A stretch of 64,000 nucleotides of DNA from JAKFWF01 sp031374115 (GTDB taxonomy: Bacteria > Pseudomonadota > Alphaproteobacteria > Rhizobiales > Hyphomicrobiaceae). Positions 42,821 to 51,387 of this stretch are shown one piece after another. The notes beneath the pieces are model-generated. The model saw nothing but the letters and a program-made list of their open reading frames with translations. It made no database searches and was not told the origin of the DNA. The DNA lies in the NCBI GenBank assembly GCA_031374115.1, contig JANMNO010000087.1, forward strand, positions 47,039 to 111,038, in the 5' to 3' direction. The translations under genes and the position numbers were made by a program. Every line of letters starts with the position of its first letter. Within the stretch, counting starts at the first letter, position 1.

Positions 42821-43210
42821 ATGGATTACCTGAAGCCTTACACAGCTCAACTTCTGAGCGTTTTGCGCATCATGTCCGGCCTGCTGCTTCTGCAGCATGG
42901 GACGACCAAGTATCTAAGTGTTCCGCCCGGTCCCATGAACAATGCCTCACCGATGACAATGGGCGGGGCGGCCGGCATCTTCGAACTCGTCGGCGGCGTA
43001 ATGCTCGTGCTTGGATTTTTCACGCGCCCGGTTGCATTCGTTCTGTCCGGCGTGATGGCGATAGCGTATTTTTATGCCCACGCCCCACGCGGGTTTTATC
43101 CGATCCTCAATGGCGGCGAACTGGCCGTGTTCTACTGCTTCGTATTCCTCTATCTCGCTGCAGCTGGTGGCGGCGCCTGGAGCGTGGATCGAGTGATGAA
43201 GCGCGACTAA
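42821..43210 (+). CDS. DoxX family membrane protein
   Basis: A 129-residue inner-membrane protein with four predicted helices, of the DoxX family. Typical sequences are ILRIMSGLLLLQHGTTKYL, GIFELVGGVMLVLGFFTRPVAF and FLYLAAAGGGAWSVDRV. Members have been linked to thiol stress and redox balance in other bacteria, but no reaction is assigned here. GGGAGG precedes ATG 42821. It is convergent with yebC across a strong hairpin. Confidence 0.9.
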   Translation: MDYLKPYTAQLLSVLRIMSGLLLLQHGTTKYLSVPPGPMNNASPMTMGGAAGIFELVGGVMLVLGFFTRPVAFVLSGVMAIAYFYAHAPRGFYPILNGGELAVFYCFVFLYLAAAGGGAWSVDRVMKRD

Positions 43211-43226
43211 ATTGGTTCGCGCTTAG

Positions 43227-43258
43227 CGTGAGATCGGGCAAGCATGCTCGATCTCACG
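43227..43258. terminator. Bidirectional terminator hairpin between doxX-like gene and yebC
   Basis: A 14-base-pair stem (43227-43240 with 43245-43258, one G-U wobble) with loop AGCA, placed between two convergent genes. No long T run on either side. Confidence 0.7.
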
Positions 43259-43286
43259 TCCGATTAGCAGGCCCTGCATTTCTCAA

Positions 43287-44033
43287 TCACCCTGTAAGTT
43301 TGGCGAGCGTCGCTTCGTCAACTTCGACGTTCGAAAACACGGTTTGCACGTCGTCGTCGTCCTCGAACGCTGCGAGCAGTTTGAAGACTGATGTCGCGGT
43401 TTCCTCGTCGACCATTGTCATGATATTGGGCTTCCACACGATTTTAGTGGTCGACGACTCGCCAAGCTTGGCTTCGAGTGCCGCCGCCACCGTTCCTAGA
43501 CTGTCGAACCCGCAGACGATGGTGTGACCGGTCTCGTCGCTCGTGCAGTCGTCGGCGCCGGCGTCTATTGCGGCTTCGACGATTGCATCCGGAGTGCCCG
43601 CCTTCACCGGGTAGACGATCTCGCCAACGTGCAAGAACATGTGCGAGACGGCGCCGGTCGAGCCAAGATTACCGCCATGTTTCGTGAATAATGCCCGAAC
43701 GGCGCCGCCGGTCCGGTTGCGGTTGTCGGTCAAGGCTTCGATGATGACAGCGACGCCACCCACGGCATAGCCTTCGTAGCGCACTTGCTCGAATGCTTCG
43801 CCGTCGGCGCCGGCTGCTTTCTTGATCGCCCGATCGATATTGTCTTTCGGCATATTCTCGGCGCGCGCTGCCTGGACTGCCAGCCGAAGGCGCGCATTCA
43901 TGGTGGGGTCAGGAAGACCGGTTTTAGCTGCAACTGTGATTTCTCGCGCGAGCTTGCCGAACATCTTGGAACGAACCGCGTCCTGGCGGCCCTTGCGATG
44001 CATGATGTTCTTGAACTGTGAATGCCCAGCCAT
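43287..44033 (-). CDS. yebC: YebC/PmpR family protein
   Basis: A 248-residue protein of the YebC (TACO1-like) family, known both as DNA-binding transcriptional regulators and as translation factors for proline-rich stretches. The N terminus MAGHSQFKNIMHRKGRQDA is diagnostic; AENMPKDNIDRAIKKA and YEGYAVGGVAVIIE are conserved core segments. ATG 44033. A 302-base gap separates it from the YmdB-type gene upstream on the same strand. In many bacteria yebC lies near ruvC, which is not seen here. Confidence 0.96.
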   Translation of the reverse strand: MAGHSQFKNIMHRKGRQDAVRSKMFGKLAREITVAAKTGLPDPTMNARLRLAVQAARAENMPKDNIDRAIKKAAGADGEAFEQVRYEGYAVGGVAVIIEALTDNRNRTGGAVRALFTKHGGNLGSTGAVSHMFLHVGEIVYPVKAGTPDAIVEAAIDAGADDCTSDETGHTIVCGFDSLGTVAAALEAKLGESSTTKIVWKPNIMTMVDEETATSVFKLLAAFEDDDDVQTVFSNVEVDEATLAKLTG

Positions 44034-44335
44034 TGGTTCGTCCGTCCGCCTAAACTGATAAATTGTAAGGTGGCACCCGTTCAGCCTTATAGTTGTGCGT
44101 GCCTATGGAAATCCAGAGCTACGAAGTGCGTCTTCGACGTAACAGGTGATGCTGCAACGATAAAAATCGTATTGCCGAATTAACCCGAAGCAGCGATTGT
44201 CACTGCATCGCTCCTTGCCCAGGAGCCATCAGCAAGGTCCTCAATCAGCCGGGGACCGATCGTATCGAGGACGGTAGCGGTTCATCCGGAACCTTTGACC
44301 CTTCTCGACGGTGACACTGCAGCTTTGCAGGCCAA
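44034..44335. other. 302-base intergenic region between ymdB-type gene and yebC
   Basis: No coding sequence of useful length. A small palindrome ACGATAAAAATCGT and an imperfect dyad CCTTGC/GCAAGG are visible, with no clear terminator or promoter. It probably holds the yebC promoter. Confidence 0.4.
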
Positions 44336-45169
44336 TTAGATCTCTCTCTCGATCCAAGCCAGCGGCTCGGTAGGTGTCAGGACGCCACCGAGCCGCACTG
44401 GACTTACGTTGCGGGCAAGGCCTGTCGCGTCATCGATGTCGATTGCGACGCCGCATAAGGTCGCCGGACCGTCGGCGGGTGTAAAACGTTCATTTGGTAT
44501 TCTCGTCAAAAAGCGATGGATCGGCTCGGTCCGGTCCATGCCTAATACCGAATCATAATCGCCCGTCATCCCCACATCGGACATGTACGCGGTGCCGCCA
44601 TTGAGCACCCGATGGTCTGACGTCGGGGCATGCGTATGCGTGCCGACCACCGCCGATACGCGGCTGTCGACGAAGTGGGCGAGCGCCTGTTTTTCGCTGG
44701 TCGCCTCGGCGTGGAAATCGACGAGAATGACGTCCGCTCCGCGTTTCAGCTGACAGGCGGTGATTTCGTTGTCGATGGCGCGGAATGGGCAATCCATTTC
44801 GGTCATGAAGACGCGGCCGAGTGCGTTGATCACGAGCACATCCGCGCCGTTGCGCGCTTTGTACATGCCAGCTCCCCGGCCGGGCGTCCCTTTGGGCAGG
44901 TTGATCGGGCGCACCAGGCGGGGTTGCCGGTCGATGAAGACCAGCGCATCTTTTTGATCGAAGGCATGATTGCCCAGAGTCACGCAGTCAGCGCCGGCTT
45001 CGAGAAAATCGCTCAGGATCGGTTCGGTGATGCCAAAGCCGCCAGCTGCGTTCTCGCCATTCACGACAACGAAGTCGAGTGCGTACCGTTTACGCAAGCG
45101 CGGCAGCGTCTCGAGCAGAGCCTTGCGGCCGGAGCGACCAACGATGTCACCGATGAAAAGTAGTCGCAT
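44336..45169 (-). CDS. YmdB-type metallophosphoesterase (TIGR00282)
   Basis: A 277-residue binuclear-metal phosphodiesterase of the YmdB family, which hydrolyses 2',3'-cyclic nucleotides in Bacillus. Metal motifs: FIGDIVGRSGR (Asp about 8), VVNGENAAGGFG, LGNHAFDQ, LVDFHAEATSEK and VGTHTHAPT. I start at ATG 45169 after AAAGG; the open frame to 45244 is not family sequence. YebC lies downstream and the BKACE gene upstream, all on the same strand. Confidence 0.93.
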   Translation of the reverse strand: MRLLFIGDIVGRSGRKALLETLPRLRKRYALDFVVVNGENAAGGFGITEPILSDFLEAGADCVTLGNHAFDQKDALVFIDRQPRLVRPINLPKGTPGRGAGMYKARNGADVLVINALGRVFMTEMDCPFRAIDNEITACQLKRGADVILVDFHAEATSEKQALAHFVDSRVSAVVGTHTHAPTSDHRVLNGGTAYMSDVGMTGDYDSVLGMDRTEPIHRFLTRIPNERFTPADGPATLCGVAIDIDDATGLARNVSPVRLGGVLTPTEPLAWIEREI

Positions 45170-45251
45170 GCGAGACCTTTTGTGGCGAGTACCGGCGGAC
45201 CCTTCGGAAAGGGAGCAGGCTGCAGCTAGACGGCCTTGGTCCACAACACAA

Positions 45252-46184
45252 TCAGAAGTTTACCTTGTCGCCGCCCTTCAGTTGAAGCATTTCGCGGGCT
45301 TCATCCGAACTTGCGATCTCAAGCCCCATATTCTCGATGATGCCACGCACCAGCCTCACCTGTTGAGCGTTGCTGGTGGCCAGTTGACCGGGGCCCGCCC
45401 AAAGACTGTCTTCGAGGCCGACACGAACATTGCCGCCAAGAGCAATCGCTTGCGTTGCGACCGGCAATTGGTTGCGTCCGGCGCCGAGCACGCTCCAATG
45501 GTAATCATCGCCGAACAGGCGATCAGCGGTGCGCTTCATGTGCATCACGTCCTCTGGATGCGGACCGATCCCGCCTAGGATCCCGAATACGGACTGGATG
45601 AAAAACGGCGCCTTCACGATCCCCCGATCGGCAAAGTGACGGAGCGTATAGAGGTGGCCGATGTCGTAACACTCGATCTCGAACCTGGTGTTGTTTTGCG
45701 CGCATGTGGTGAGGATGCCCTCGATGTCGGCAAAGGTATTCTTGAAAATGCGGTCGTGGCTGCCTTCGAGATAAGGCTTCTCCCAGTCGTGCTTGAACGT
45801 CTTTTGCCGCTCCAGCATGGGATAGAGACCGAAATTCATCGAGCCCATGTTGAGGGATGCCACCTCTGGCTTGAAGTGGGCGCACGGGCGCAGCCGCTCT
45901 TCCAGGCCCATCGTCGGGGCGCCGCCGGTGGTGATGTTGATCACGCAATTGGAGCGCTGCTTGATCACCTGCAGGAACGGCGAGAACGCCTCCGGTGACT
46001 GGTCGGGTTTACCGGTTTTCGGATCGCGTGCGTGGACGTGAACCAGTGCTGCGCCAGCCTCGGCTGCGCCGATCGCAGCATCGGCAATTTCTTCGGCAGT
46101 GATCGGCAGGTAGGGTGACATTGAGGGCGTATGGATTGCGCCTGTCACGGCGCAGGTGATGATGACTTTGCGTTTCTTGGCCAT
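45252..46184 (-). CDS. BKACE family beta-keto acid cleavage enzyme
   Basis: A 310-residue zinc-dependent TIM-barrel enzyme of the BKACE (3-keto-5-aminohexanoate cleavage, DUF849) family, which splits beta-keto acids with acetyl-CoA. Zinc ligands lie in VHVHARDP (about H49 and H51). Conserved segments are CAVTGAIHTPSMSPYLP, NITTGG and SLNMGSMNFGL. The actual substrate (for example a lysine- or carnitine-derived keto acid) cannot be read from sequence. ATG 46184 follows GGAG. Confidence 0.92.
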   Translation of the reverse strand: MAKKRKVIITCAVTGAIHTPSMSPYLPITAEEIADAAIGAAEAGAALVHVHARDPKTGKPDQSPEAFSPFLQVIKQRSNCVINITTGGAPTMGLEERLRPCAHFKPEVASLNMGSMNFGLYPMLERQKTFKHDWEKPYLEGSHDRIFKNTFADIEGILTTCAQNNTRFEIECYDIGHLYTLRHFADRGIVKAPFFIQSVFGILGGIGPHPEDVMHMKRTADRLFGDDYHWSVLGAGRNQLPVATQAIALGGNVRVGLEDSLWAGPGQLATSNAQQVRLVRGIIENMGLEIASSDEAREMLQLKGGDKVNF

Positions 46185-46254
46185 GGTAAGTAGCTCCAGT
46201 GACAAACAGCGGCAATCGCGGGTTGCTATTTGTGGGCTTGCTCGCGACCCGGCG

Positions 46255-47202
46255 TCAATGACCGCCTAGGCGGAACAGGGTTGACGCAATCAATCCCGCA
46301 CCGACCGCCACAGCAACCGTGAACAGCCCGTAAAGTAGCGAGTGATCAAAGGCGAAGGCATAAAGTATACGCTCGATGCCTTGGCGCTCGAGATTGACAC
46401 GTGCGGTGTACGTCGACAGCAGCTGCCCCCCCCGCAACAGATGAACACGGGCGACGAGTGGGCCCACCGGCACGTTCGCGGGCAGTTCGATTGTCGCCCT
46501 GAACAGGCTGCGGCCAATGAACACAACGCCGTATTGTTCTTGAACGTAGAGGCCCTCTTTCTGCTTCAGGCGAATGACCGCACTTTTGAACTCGGTCAAA
46601 TCGGCAGTCGAGAGCCCGGTTTCCCAGCCGCGGATCGGCGTCATGCGCACCTGTTCCAGGCCGATGTCGTTTTCCCGCAGGAGGACCGGGTCGGCCAGTT
46701 CGTCGAGCGGCCGTGTAGACGCGATCGCGTAGTAGCTGGGAATGCTTTCGAAGGTGACGGATTGGGTATTGATCCAGATGCCGGCGATATTGCTCTTGCG
46801 CCGCGAGACGAGACGATTGGGTGTGCCTTCAAGCACGATAACGACGTCGTAGAGACCTGATTCGGCGCTCGATTGACGGCTGTTGTCGACTGCACCGAAC
46901 ACCACGATTTCGGTGCCAGTGAAGCTCGACGTAATTGAGACGCTGCGGGTGGAGACGTCAGCTTGGACGGATTCCCTCGTATCGGGTGGCGCCGGGGCAG
47001 GCTTTGGCTCGCTCGTTGCTGGGCCCGGAAGTTGCCCTGCGGGCACTGGATCGGCGGGTGCCTTCGGTACTGGCACCGGACGTGCCCGCTTCTGCGCGGC
47101 GGCTGGCGGAGTCGTCTGTTGCCCAAGACTGGGAGCAGTGTCTAGCCATGTCGACACGCCAAGTACAATGAGTAGCCACATCCATGCTCGTGGCCCCGCC
47201 AT
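46255..47202 (-). CDS. TIGR02186-like transmembrane protein
   Basis: A 315-residue membrane-anchored protein. It has a hydrophobic N-terminal segment (MWLLIVLGVSTWL), a proline-rich linker (about 25-70), a periplasmic domain and a C-terminal transmembrane helix (YGLFTVAVAVGAGLIASTLF). This layout, and sequence such as EIVVFGAV and VVIVLEGTPN, suggests the alphaproteobacterial TIGR02186 group, often found beside a TauE/SafE permease. No such permease is seen here. ATG 47202 is chosen; a TTG further upstream is possible. Function unknown. Confidence 0.8.
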   Translation of the reverse strand: MAGPRAWMWLLIVLGVSTWLDTAPSLGQQTTPPAAAQKRARPVPVPKAPADPVPAGQLPGPATSEPKPAPAPPDTRESVQADVSTRSVSITSSFTGTEIVVFGAVDNSRQSSAESGLYDVVIVLEGTPNRLVSRRKSNIAGIWINTQSVTFESIPSYYAIASTRPLDELADPVLLRENDIGLEQVRMTPIRGWETGLSTADLTEFKSAVIRLKQKEGLYVQEQYGVVFIGRSLFRATIELPANVPVGPLVARVHLLRGGQLLSTYTARVNLERQGIERILYAFAFDHSLLYGLFTVAVAVGAGLIASTLFRLGGH

Positions 47203-47523
47203 CCGCCTCGTCGCTCCCAATCGAACCCAACCCGATGAAACTCGGGTAGGGTTTTAGATGCATAAAGCAAATACTCGACCTTCCCCATGCTACAAGAAGA
47301 GCGTGGAAAACCGTTCCGTGAGACCTTTGCTCATTAATCCAGGGCTGGTGCAGCGGGTCAATGGCGAATCTTGTCCGATAATTGCTCGATAAAGCCCCTA
47401 ATGCCTCAGCAGCTATCAATAGTGTTGCAATGCGGCACGTCCGCCGATATATCTGCGGGTAATCCTTGACATCCCACTGACAATTCGCTGCCGCGCGTCT
47501 GGCCCGGCAGCAGGAGAGACCTC
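47203..47523. other. 321-base divergent intergenic region
   Basis: Lies between the divergent TIGR02186-like gene and the DUF1013 gene, so it should hold promoters for both. A TTGACA at 47466-47471 is a good -35 box, but no matching -10 follows at the right spacing. No open frame of interest is visible. Confidence 0.4.
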
Positions 47524-48270
47524 ATGAGCGACCGTAAGCCACTGATGCCTAAGGCGACCGCCGTTTGGCTGGTTGAGAATACCTCATTGGCATTCGATCA
47601 GATTGCCACTTTCTGCGGCATGCATTTGCTGGAGGTGAAGGGCATTGCGGACGGTGACGTGGCGGCCGGCATCAAGGGTATGGATCCGATCACGTCGGGG
47701 CAGCTGACCCGCGAAGAGATAAAGCGTGCCGAAGAAAACGAAGGTGCTGAGCTGCGGCTGGCTGCCTCGAAAGTGGAAGTGCCACCAGTCAAGACGAAAA
47801 AGGGCCCGAAGTACACTCCGGTGTCGCGCCGTCACGATCGTCCCAACGCAGTGCTGTGGTTGTTGCGCAATCATCCCGAACTGAAGGACAGCCAGCTGAT
47901 GCGTCTGGTCGGAACGACGAAGCCGACGATCGCCCAGATCCGCGACCGCACGCATTGGAATTCGGCGAACCTTATTCCGCAGGATCCGGTCACGATGGCT
48001 TTGTGCTCGCAGGTCGATCTCGACGCCGAAGTGAAGAAGGCAGCGGCGCGCGCCGCAAAAGAGCGCCGTGATGCCGGCATTCCAGATCAGGAGCGAGCGG
48101 GAACCCTACTGCCAACGGCCGAGACGACAGGTTTCAGCGGCGGTACATCGATCATGCAGCCAAAGGAAAAAGAGGCCCCGAAAGCCGAGACGGAAGCCGA
48201 AGAGCAGGCACGCGTTTTGGCCAAACTCAAGGGCTTGTCGCCCGCCGAGAAGGCGCAATCCGACGAATGA
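47524..48270 (+). CDS. trcR: DUF1013/TrcR-type cell-cycle regulator
   Basis: A 248-residue alphaproteobacterial protein of the DUF1013 family, annotated elsewhere as cell-cycle transcriptional regulator TrcR. It begins LMPKATAVWLVENTSLAFDQIA, followed by a region with HLLEVKGIADGDVA, TPVSRRHDRPNAVLWLLRNHPELKDSQLMRLVGTTKPTI across about 98-140 (a helix-turn-helix-like part) and RDRTHWNSANL. The C-terminal 60 residues are charged and probably disordered. GGAGAG precedes ATG 47524. Confidence 0.88.
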   Translation: MSDRKPLMPKATAVWLVENTSLAFDQIATFCGMHLLEVKGIADGDVAAGIKGMDPITSGQLTREEIKRAEENEGAELRLAASKVEVPPVKTKKGPKYTPVSRRHDRPNAVLWLLRNHPELKDSQLMRLVGTTKPTIAQIRDRTHWNSANLIPQDPVTMALCSQVDLDAEVKKAAARAAKERRDAGIPDQERAGTLLPTAETTGFSGGTSIMQPKEKEAPKAETEAEEQARVLAKLKGLSPAEKAQSDE

Positions 48271-48370
48271 GCCAAAGACGAGTGAGCCAAGGCTACCCGC
48301 GGCCGCTCGATTTGGAATGTTTCGCACGAACGTAGTCAACATGCCGCAGGAAGCGAGCGGCCTTGCGGAA

Positions 48371-48841
48371 CTAACTTCTGCCGCGCAAGACCGAGTAGAT
48401 CAGCCCGGTCGCTAATCCAAAGCCGCCGACTATCACCAGTGTCGCAATCATCCGCGTCGGGTCGAAGCCGGCGAAGTAGGTTTGATTGGGCAACTTGAAT
48501 ATCGTGCCTTTGATGAAAGGTAACAGGGTCCAGTTGCTGAACAGCGCGATCAACAAGCCGAAAATCAAGCCGCGCAGCCACATCGCGCCGCCAGGCAGTT
48601 TGGGCCAGATGGCCGCGAACAATGCGCCCCAAAGTCCGCCCCAAAAGATGTCATTCACAATGTTTGGAACGCCATAGGGCGGAACCGCAGCTATCGACCA
48701 GGCTCGTGCGCTCGCGGGCAAGATTTTCGCAGACGCCAAGCCGTATATGATCGATTGATGCACCGTCACAACGGCAATCGCCGCCGCCATAAAACCAATA
48801 GCGAGTGAGGCGGGCGAAAGCGAAGTCGGATGGGCTGCCAT
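48371..48841 (-). CDS. Small inner-membrane protein, unknown function
   Basis: A 156-residue protein with four predicted helices (about SLAIGFMAAAIAVVTVHQS, IFWGGLWGALFAAIWP, WLRGLIFGLLIALFSNW and IATLVIVGGFGLATGLIYSV). AAGGAG lies before ATG 48841. I do not recognise a named family. It lies alone between trcR and the cold-shock gene. The glycine-rich helices suggest tight packing; no catalytic motif is visible. Confidence 0.8.
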   Translation of the reverse strand: MAAHPTSLSPASLAIGFMAAAIAVVTVHQSIIYGLASAKILPASARAWSIAAVPPYGVPNIVNDIFWGGLWGALFAAIWPKLPGGAMWLRGLIFGLLIALFSNWTLLPFIKGTIFKLPNQTYFAGFDPTRMIATLVIVGGFGLATGLIYSVLRGRS

Positions 48842-49181
48842 GATTGTCGTCTCCTTGTGCTACCCATCGCCGCAAGACAAACAGATTTTTGCTCAACTTT
48901 CGCAATAGGCGCGACTTTTTTTGACTGCGCCGACACCGCTATCCGCAAGTCGATCAGGCTCACTATAGGGTGATTTCAGTCTTTCCAATTCCCACTGTTG
49001 ACATCGCGCGATTTGTTGTTTTTCTGTTGCTGATCAGCCTCTCCTGGATCATACAAGTTCGGTCGAATTCACTGGGTGCACTTCTACGGCAAGGCTCTAC
49101 CGGCCACCTGGACCGTCATCGCGTGATTTGACGACCCACGGCAATTCCGCGTGGGCCGGCGGTACTACCAGAGGACTGAAG
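48842..49181. other. 340-base region upstream of the cold-shock gene
   Basis: No gene is visible. It contains the divergent control regions of the small membrane protein and of csp. A pyrimidine-rich stretch (GTTGTTTTTCTGTTGC near 49015) stands out. A long leader is usual for cold-shock genes but no clear structure is apparent. Confidence 0.4.
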
Positions 49182-49388
49182 ATGGCGACCGGCACTGTTA
49201 AGTGGTTCAACGGCCAAAAAGGCTACGGATTCATCCAGCCAGATGAGGGCGGAGCAGACGTTTTCGTTCACATTTCCGCAGTCGAGCGAGCAAATATGAC
49301 AGGCCTGCGTGAAGGCCAGAAGCTATCATACGATCTGGAGCGGGGCCGGAACGGCAAGTCGTCCGCAGTAAATCTGCGGGCACTCTGA
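49182..49388 (+). CDS. Cold-shock protein (CspA family)
   Basis: A 68-residue single-stranded nucleic acid-binding protein with one cold-shock domain. RNP1 is KGYGFIQP and RNP2 VFVHISAV; the opening MATGTVKWFNGQKGYGF is canonical. ATG 49182 follows GAGG. Such proteins melt RNA structure during cold shock or growth changes. infA follows about 100 bases downstream in the same direction, an association with translation in the cold that fits their roles. Confidence 0.95.
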   Translation: MATGTVKWFNGQKGYGFIQPDEGGADVFVHISAVERANMTGLREGQKLSYDLERGRNGKSSAVNLRAL

Positions 49389-49415
49389 AATCACCACTTG
49401 ATCGTGGATGACCCG

Positions 49416-49450
49416 GAAAAAACGCGCGGGCAGGCTTGACGTCTGCCCGC
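49416..49450 (-). terminator. Hairpin between csp and infA, best read on the minus strand
   Basis: Perfect eight-base stem GCGGGCAG/CTGCCCGC (49426-49433 with 49443-49450), loop of nine. Six A residues at about 49417-49422 precede it on the plus strand, so on the minus strand the stem is followed by six T residues. On the plus strand there is no T tract. Confidence 0.45.
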
Positions 49451-49489
49451 CGAGAGCGTTTCTGCAAGGGTCAAGCCCAAGGGAGCCCC

Positions 49490-49768
49490 ATGGCTAAAGA
49501 AGAAGTATTGGAATTTGAAGGCGTCGTGAGCGAAGTGCTTCCCGATGCTCGCTGTCGCGTTAAGCTGGAAAATGGTCACGAGGTGATCGCGTACACCTCC
49601 GGTCGTATGAAAAAGAATCGTATCCGCATTTTGGCCGGCGATAAGGTCACGGTGGAAATGACACCTTACGATTTGACCAAGGGTCGCATCAACTTCCGTC
49701 ACAAGGATGTCCGGTCCGGCCCGCCGCCCTCTGCCAACTCGCGGCCACCCCAGAAGCGCTATCGTTGA
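49490..49768 (+). CDS. infA: Translation initiation factor IF-1
   Basis: Essential factor that binds the ribosomal A site during initiation. 92 residues; the core (about 1-72) is canonical: MAKEEVLEFEGVVSEVLP, GHEVIAYTSGRMKKNRIRILAGD and KGRINFRHK. A basic, proline-rich tail (SGPPPSANSRPPQKRYR) extends it beyond the usual 72 residues, as is common in alphaproteobacteria. GGGAG precedes ATG 49490. It is convergent with the metallo-beta-lactamase-fold gene, ten bases apart. Confidence 0.96.
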   Translation: MAKEEVLEFEGVVSEVLPDARCRVKLENGHEVIAYTSGRMKKNRIRILAGDKVTVEMTPYDLTKGRINFRHKDVRSGPPPSANSRPPQKRYR

Positions 49769-49777
49769 TCGTCCATT

Positions 49778-50608
49778 TCAACGGCCGGGCAATACCAGTA
49801 CCTTCTGTTTGCCCGGCAATGTTTCTCGCGAGACCGTGATGGTTGGCTGTGCACTCTCCTCGATCTCGAACGAGCTGCGCACACGCGTGATGAAGCGATC
49901 GAGAGTGAAGCTCGAAAAGTAATGCATCGGGATCATCAGCGGAGCTTTGATCGCTTTCAACACTTCGATCATGCCATCGAGATCCATCGTGTAACTGCCA
50001 TCGACGGGCACCAGCACGACATCCATCTGCCCGAGTTGCGCCAGCTGTTGCACGGTGAGCGTGTGATGCAAATGGCCGAGATGCGCGATGCAAAGACCCG
50101 CGACCTCGAAGACGAAGACTGAATTGCCGTAGACGTTGGTGCCGCCTTGAAAGTCGCGCGTGTTTGTTGGGATGTTGCGCACCCGCACATCGTTTATGGA
50201 CACATCGTGCTGGGCTGGGCCGCCGTCGGGGTTCCAGCCGCGCAAAATGTGCTTGATGCCGGGATCGGGATTGTTCGAGTAGTGGGTGTCATGCGCCCGG
50301 TTCATGGTGACGACATCTGGCACGATGTTTGGCCGGTAATAGTCGTTGTAGTCGGTGGCGATGCGCACGTTCTTGCTGCTCTCGATCAGGAATGTTGAGT
50401 GACCGAGGAACGTCAGACGGACTTCAGAAGGCTTGAGCTGAACGGGGAGAAAAGCGGCTCGCTCCATGCGTGGTCCGATCGGCGGCGCTTCTGCGAACGC
50501 CAGGCACCGGTCGGGAGCAACTGTCGCGGCGCTGGCTGCCAAAGGCACGAGACCGGCAGTCAGGATAAACAACAACGTCACGATAAGCCGTAGCTTCACT
50601 GACCACAT
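49778..50608 (-). CDS. Exported metallo-beta-lactamase-fold protein with altered metal site
   Basis: A 276-residue secreted protein. I choose ATG 50608, six bases after GGGAG, opening a Sec signal (MWSVKLRLIVTLLFILTAG). The fold is recognised by VRLTFLGHSTFLIES, typical of UlaG/UPF0173-like proteins. The HxHxDH metal motif reads NRAHDTH (about 103-109): the first His is Arg and the Asp is Thr. The later HLGD element reads HLGHLHH, with Asp replaced by His. Either metal binding is altered or activity is lost. The C-terminal part VPMH-like IPMHYFSS is kept. Substrate unknown. Confidence 0.85.
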   Translation of the reverse strand: MWSVKLRLIVTLLFILTAGLVPLAASAATVAPDRCLAFAEAPPIGPRMERAAFLPVQLKPSEVRLTFLGHSTFLIESSKNVRIATDYNDYYRPNIVPDVVTMNRAHDTHYSNNPDPGIKHILRGWNPDGGPAQHDVSINDVRVRNIPTNTRDFQGGTNVYGNSVFVFEVAGLCIAHLGHLHHTLTVQQLAQLGQMDVVLVPVDGSYTMDLDGMIEVLKAIKAPLMIPMHYFSSFTLDRFITRVRSSFEIEESAQPTITVSRETLPGKQKVLVLPGR

Positions 50609-50802
50609 GCGCATCTCCCGACGATTGAGCTCATCAGAAGCTTAGGCGACGGCGCGCGCGCCTGCCAGCCTCGTCAAGTGCGACCAGTGTGCTTGCTGCC
50701 ATTCGCGCAGGTGAGCTGCGCATCGATATAGGTGACATGTGGGCAGGGCCTATGGCACTCAAAGCATTTCTTGCCCAAATTGGCTTGCCGGGGGTTCAAC
50801 GT

Positions 50803-51387
50803 ATGCCAGATACGCCGCGGTCCGACGCAAGGCCCCGCTTCGACGGGAGCATGATCTTTTTCGTGCTGCTCGCCGTCTTCTGCGCAAGCCTCGTCTACTG
50901 GATCAAAGGATCCGGAGCGTTGGCACATGCCCTCGGTCAAGCGCTACGGTTGTGCGCCAACGTCGTGCCTTTGATCGCGCTCGGCCTGATGCTCGGCGGA
51001 CTGGCACGCGAATTGGCCGACCCGAGACGGATCGCACCCATTCTCGGTGCGCAATCGGGATGGGCCGGGCTCGTGCTTGCGACCGGGCTCGGAGCGGTGA
51101 CACCTGGCGGACCATTCGCGGCGTTTCCGATCGTCTACGCGCTCTTCATTGCCGGGGCCGATGTTGGCGCGGTGATCGCCTATGTCACTGCCTGGTCGGT
51201 GATCGGGATCCATCGTGTGGTGATCTGGGAGTGGCCGCTGTTGGGCCACGAATTCGTCATCGTGCGGGTGTTGACGTCACTCCCGCTGCCGATACTTGCC
51301 GGCGCGCTGGCCCGAGTTCTCGCGCGTGGTCCGCTCATGATCGAACGGCCCGAGGCAATAGTCGCGAGGGTGAAAGATCGAGTATGA
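50803..51387 (+). CDS. Half-size permease, first of a tandem pair
   Basis: A 194-residue inner-membrane protein with about five hydrophobic segments. I choose ATG 50803 after GGGGG; starts further upstream at 50737 or 50752 are open. The conserved core PGGPFAAFPIVYAL, AYVTAWSVIGIHRVVIWEWPLLGHEF recurs in the next gene (PGGPIVSFPIAILL, ITGWSVYAFHRVIAYEGPIMG). The pair resembles the two halves of YraQ/ArsP-type permeases, but the assignment is tentative. The stop overlaps the next start as ATGA. Confidence 0.8.
   Translation: MPDTPRSDARPRFDGSMIFFVLLAVFCASLVYWIKGSGALAHALGQALRLCANVVPLIALGLMLGGLARELADPRRIAPILGAQSGWAGLVLATGLGAVTPGGPFAAFPIVYALFIAGADVGAVIAYVTAWSVIGIHRVVIWEWPLLGHEFVIVRVLTSLPLPILAGALARVLARGPLMIERPEAIVARVKDRV

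Noticed and set aside
49784..49817. GCCGGGCA/TGCCCGGC stem at the infA/MBL-fold junction as a terminator
   Set aside because: It lies inside the coding sequence of the MBL-fold gene, has an 18-base loop and no T tract, so it may be chance.
50739..51383. Long frame fused in front of the second permease
   Set aside because: Its first part is an out-of-frame reading of the first permease gene; the real second gene starts at the ATGA overlap at 51384.
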